64,000 nucleotides of DNA from Crotophaga sulcirostris (lineage: Eukaryota; Chordata; Aves; Cuculiformes; Crotophagidae), in contig VYZB01000056.1 of assembly GCA_013397455.1 (NCBI GenBank), forward strand, positions 752,558-816,557, read 5' to 3'. The notes under the pieces were generated by a model that had not been told where the DNA came from, made no database searches, and was given only the letters and a program-made list of their open reading frames with translations. The translations under genes were made by a program, and so were the position numbers. Shown one piece after another: positions 62,844-64,000 of this stretch. Position 1 is the first letter of the stretch. Each line of letters starts with the position of its first letter.

Positions 62844-64000
62844 AGACCAGGACTGCACTCGGAGGATATCATCATGTAAATCTCAGGAGGGGAAAAAGAA
62901 GAGGAGAAGGAAACCCTTCATTCCAGACTGTTAGATTTGACCCTACATTTCTGCAGAGGCATGTTGCTGATGGATGAACTGATAGTCCAGTTAGTTACTC
63001 AGCATGGCGTGACCAGGTTTTCAAAATTATTTATAAGGAATCTCAGTATAAAGCAGCATTTTCTCTTTTACCTTGATGTATAATGAGATCTTTCCCTAAC
63101 AACTCCCTTTTCTTTCTCATTTACATGGAATGTATGCTGGATCTGTGATGTTCCCTGGCTGACCCTAGCCAAACAAAACATATCTAGACTGTTTATAAGA
63201 TGTAAGATCTGATGCACAGCCCACTGAAGCTAGTAGAACTGTTGCCTCCATTGGGTTTTGGATCAGGCCATTAAGGATTTTTTTATTCCTTTAAAATAGT
63301 CTCAACACAATCGTAACCATGGGGTTGTGATTTTATCCTACTATGATTTTATAATGCTGTGGGTGTGCTCTGATTCAGCGGCTGCTTTCTTCTGTCATCC
63401 TTAGCTTTTAGGTCATTACCTTGGACTTTTAACCACCTGGGACCGATTTCAATCACTTGATTATTAAGAGACACTCTTCTTCCGTAGCATCCATATTTTT
63501 CTTAATGATTTTTGTTTGTTTTATTGTCTTTCATCAAGTCCCTTGACTTAGCTCCAGTCCTGCATTAAAGTTGCACTGATCATGTTTTCCTCTTTAAACT
63601 GCATGTATGTAAAAAGTTCCTATTTTTTTATCTGACAAAAGATCATCTTTTTAAATAGATGTTCTTCTTCATCCTTTTGTTATTGTTCTTCTAGGAAGTC
63701 ACATAGTTTCACTGTGTTCTGCTTTGTTCATGTCTCTTTTTGTTTAGTTCATCCTCTCATCTTGCTACAAATAGTCTATCAATGCAGTTAGAGATGGACG
63801 GATTTTTGTACCCTTACGTAGTTACATAGGCTCTTGCTGATCCTAAGCTATTACTCAGTGAATAGCCTTAGATTACAGAATTGAAGGCCTCTAAAATTAC
63901 TGTAGTTTCTTGATATCTTACAAAAGTTTAGCATGGGACAGCTATTTTTGATTGGCTGAAAACTGAAAGAATGTATTTGTTTTGTCACACAAATGTTCCA
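62844..64000 (+). other. TMEM233 3' UTR and downstream flank
   Basis: T-rich sequence after the stop. The 3' UTR end is not certain; the best poly(A) candidate is the ATTAAA at 63564. No part of the next expected gene (PRKAB1 by human order) is visible before the window ends. Confidence 0.5.
63564..63569 (+). terminator. Candidate TMEM233 poly(A) signal ATTAAA
   Basis: The common variant hexamer ATTAAA, about 720 bases after the stop. A canonical AATAAA was not seen in the rest of the window, and the real end could lie beyond it. Confidence 0.35.

Overview
This is vertebrate nuclear DNA, almost certainly from a bird. It has AT-rich introns and intergenic DNA, GT-AG exons, two fragments of the CR1 LINE typical of bird genomes, a few very old MIR-type SINE remnants, and no bacterial features. 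There is one assembly gap (49216-49686) and one isolated N (19412). I cannot name the species from the sequence.

Two protein-coding genes were recognised, both on the + strand and in the order found at human 12q24 (CCDC60 then TMEM233). CCDC60 (coiled-coil domain containing 60) fills 2021-35827. I rebuilt thirteen coding exons by hand from splice sites and phase; they join into one open frame of 487 codons plus stop, with an AATAAA signal about 200 bases after the stop. TMEM233, a dispanin/CD225 (IFITM-like) two-pass membrane protein, lies at 49741-62843. It has three coding exons (62 + 45 + 3 codons, 110 residues) and starts inside a CpG-rich stretch directly after the assembly gap.

Layout: 1-2020 is flank or 5' UTR. 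2021-35827 is CCDC60, with a 13.9 kb third intron and a CR1 fragment in intron 11. About 36060-48717 is gene-free intergenic DNA. 48718-49215 is a decayed CR1 copy running into the gap. 49687-62843 is TMEM233, whose first intron opens with a minisatellite of about sixteen 29-base units. 62844-64000 is its 3' UTR and flank.

The most notable structure is a 323-base inverted repeat, with arms at 21849-22171 and 25791-26113. Its outer 277 bases are about 98% identical. The arms sit in CCDC60 introns 6 and 8 and bracket exons 7 and 8 exactly, the arrangement expected to favour a circular RNA of those exons or to act as an inversion substrate. Exon 7 is also odd. It is open in two frames: the frame forced by the visible splice sites is not the one that looks most like the mammalian protein.
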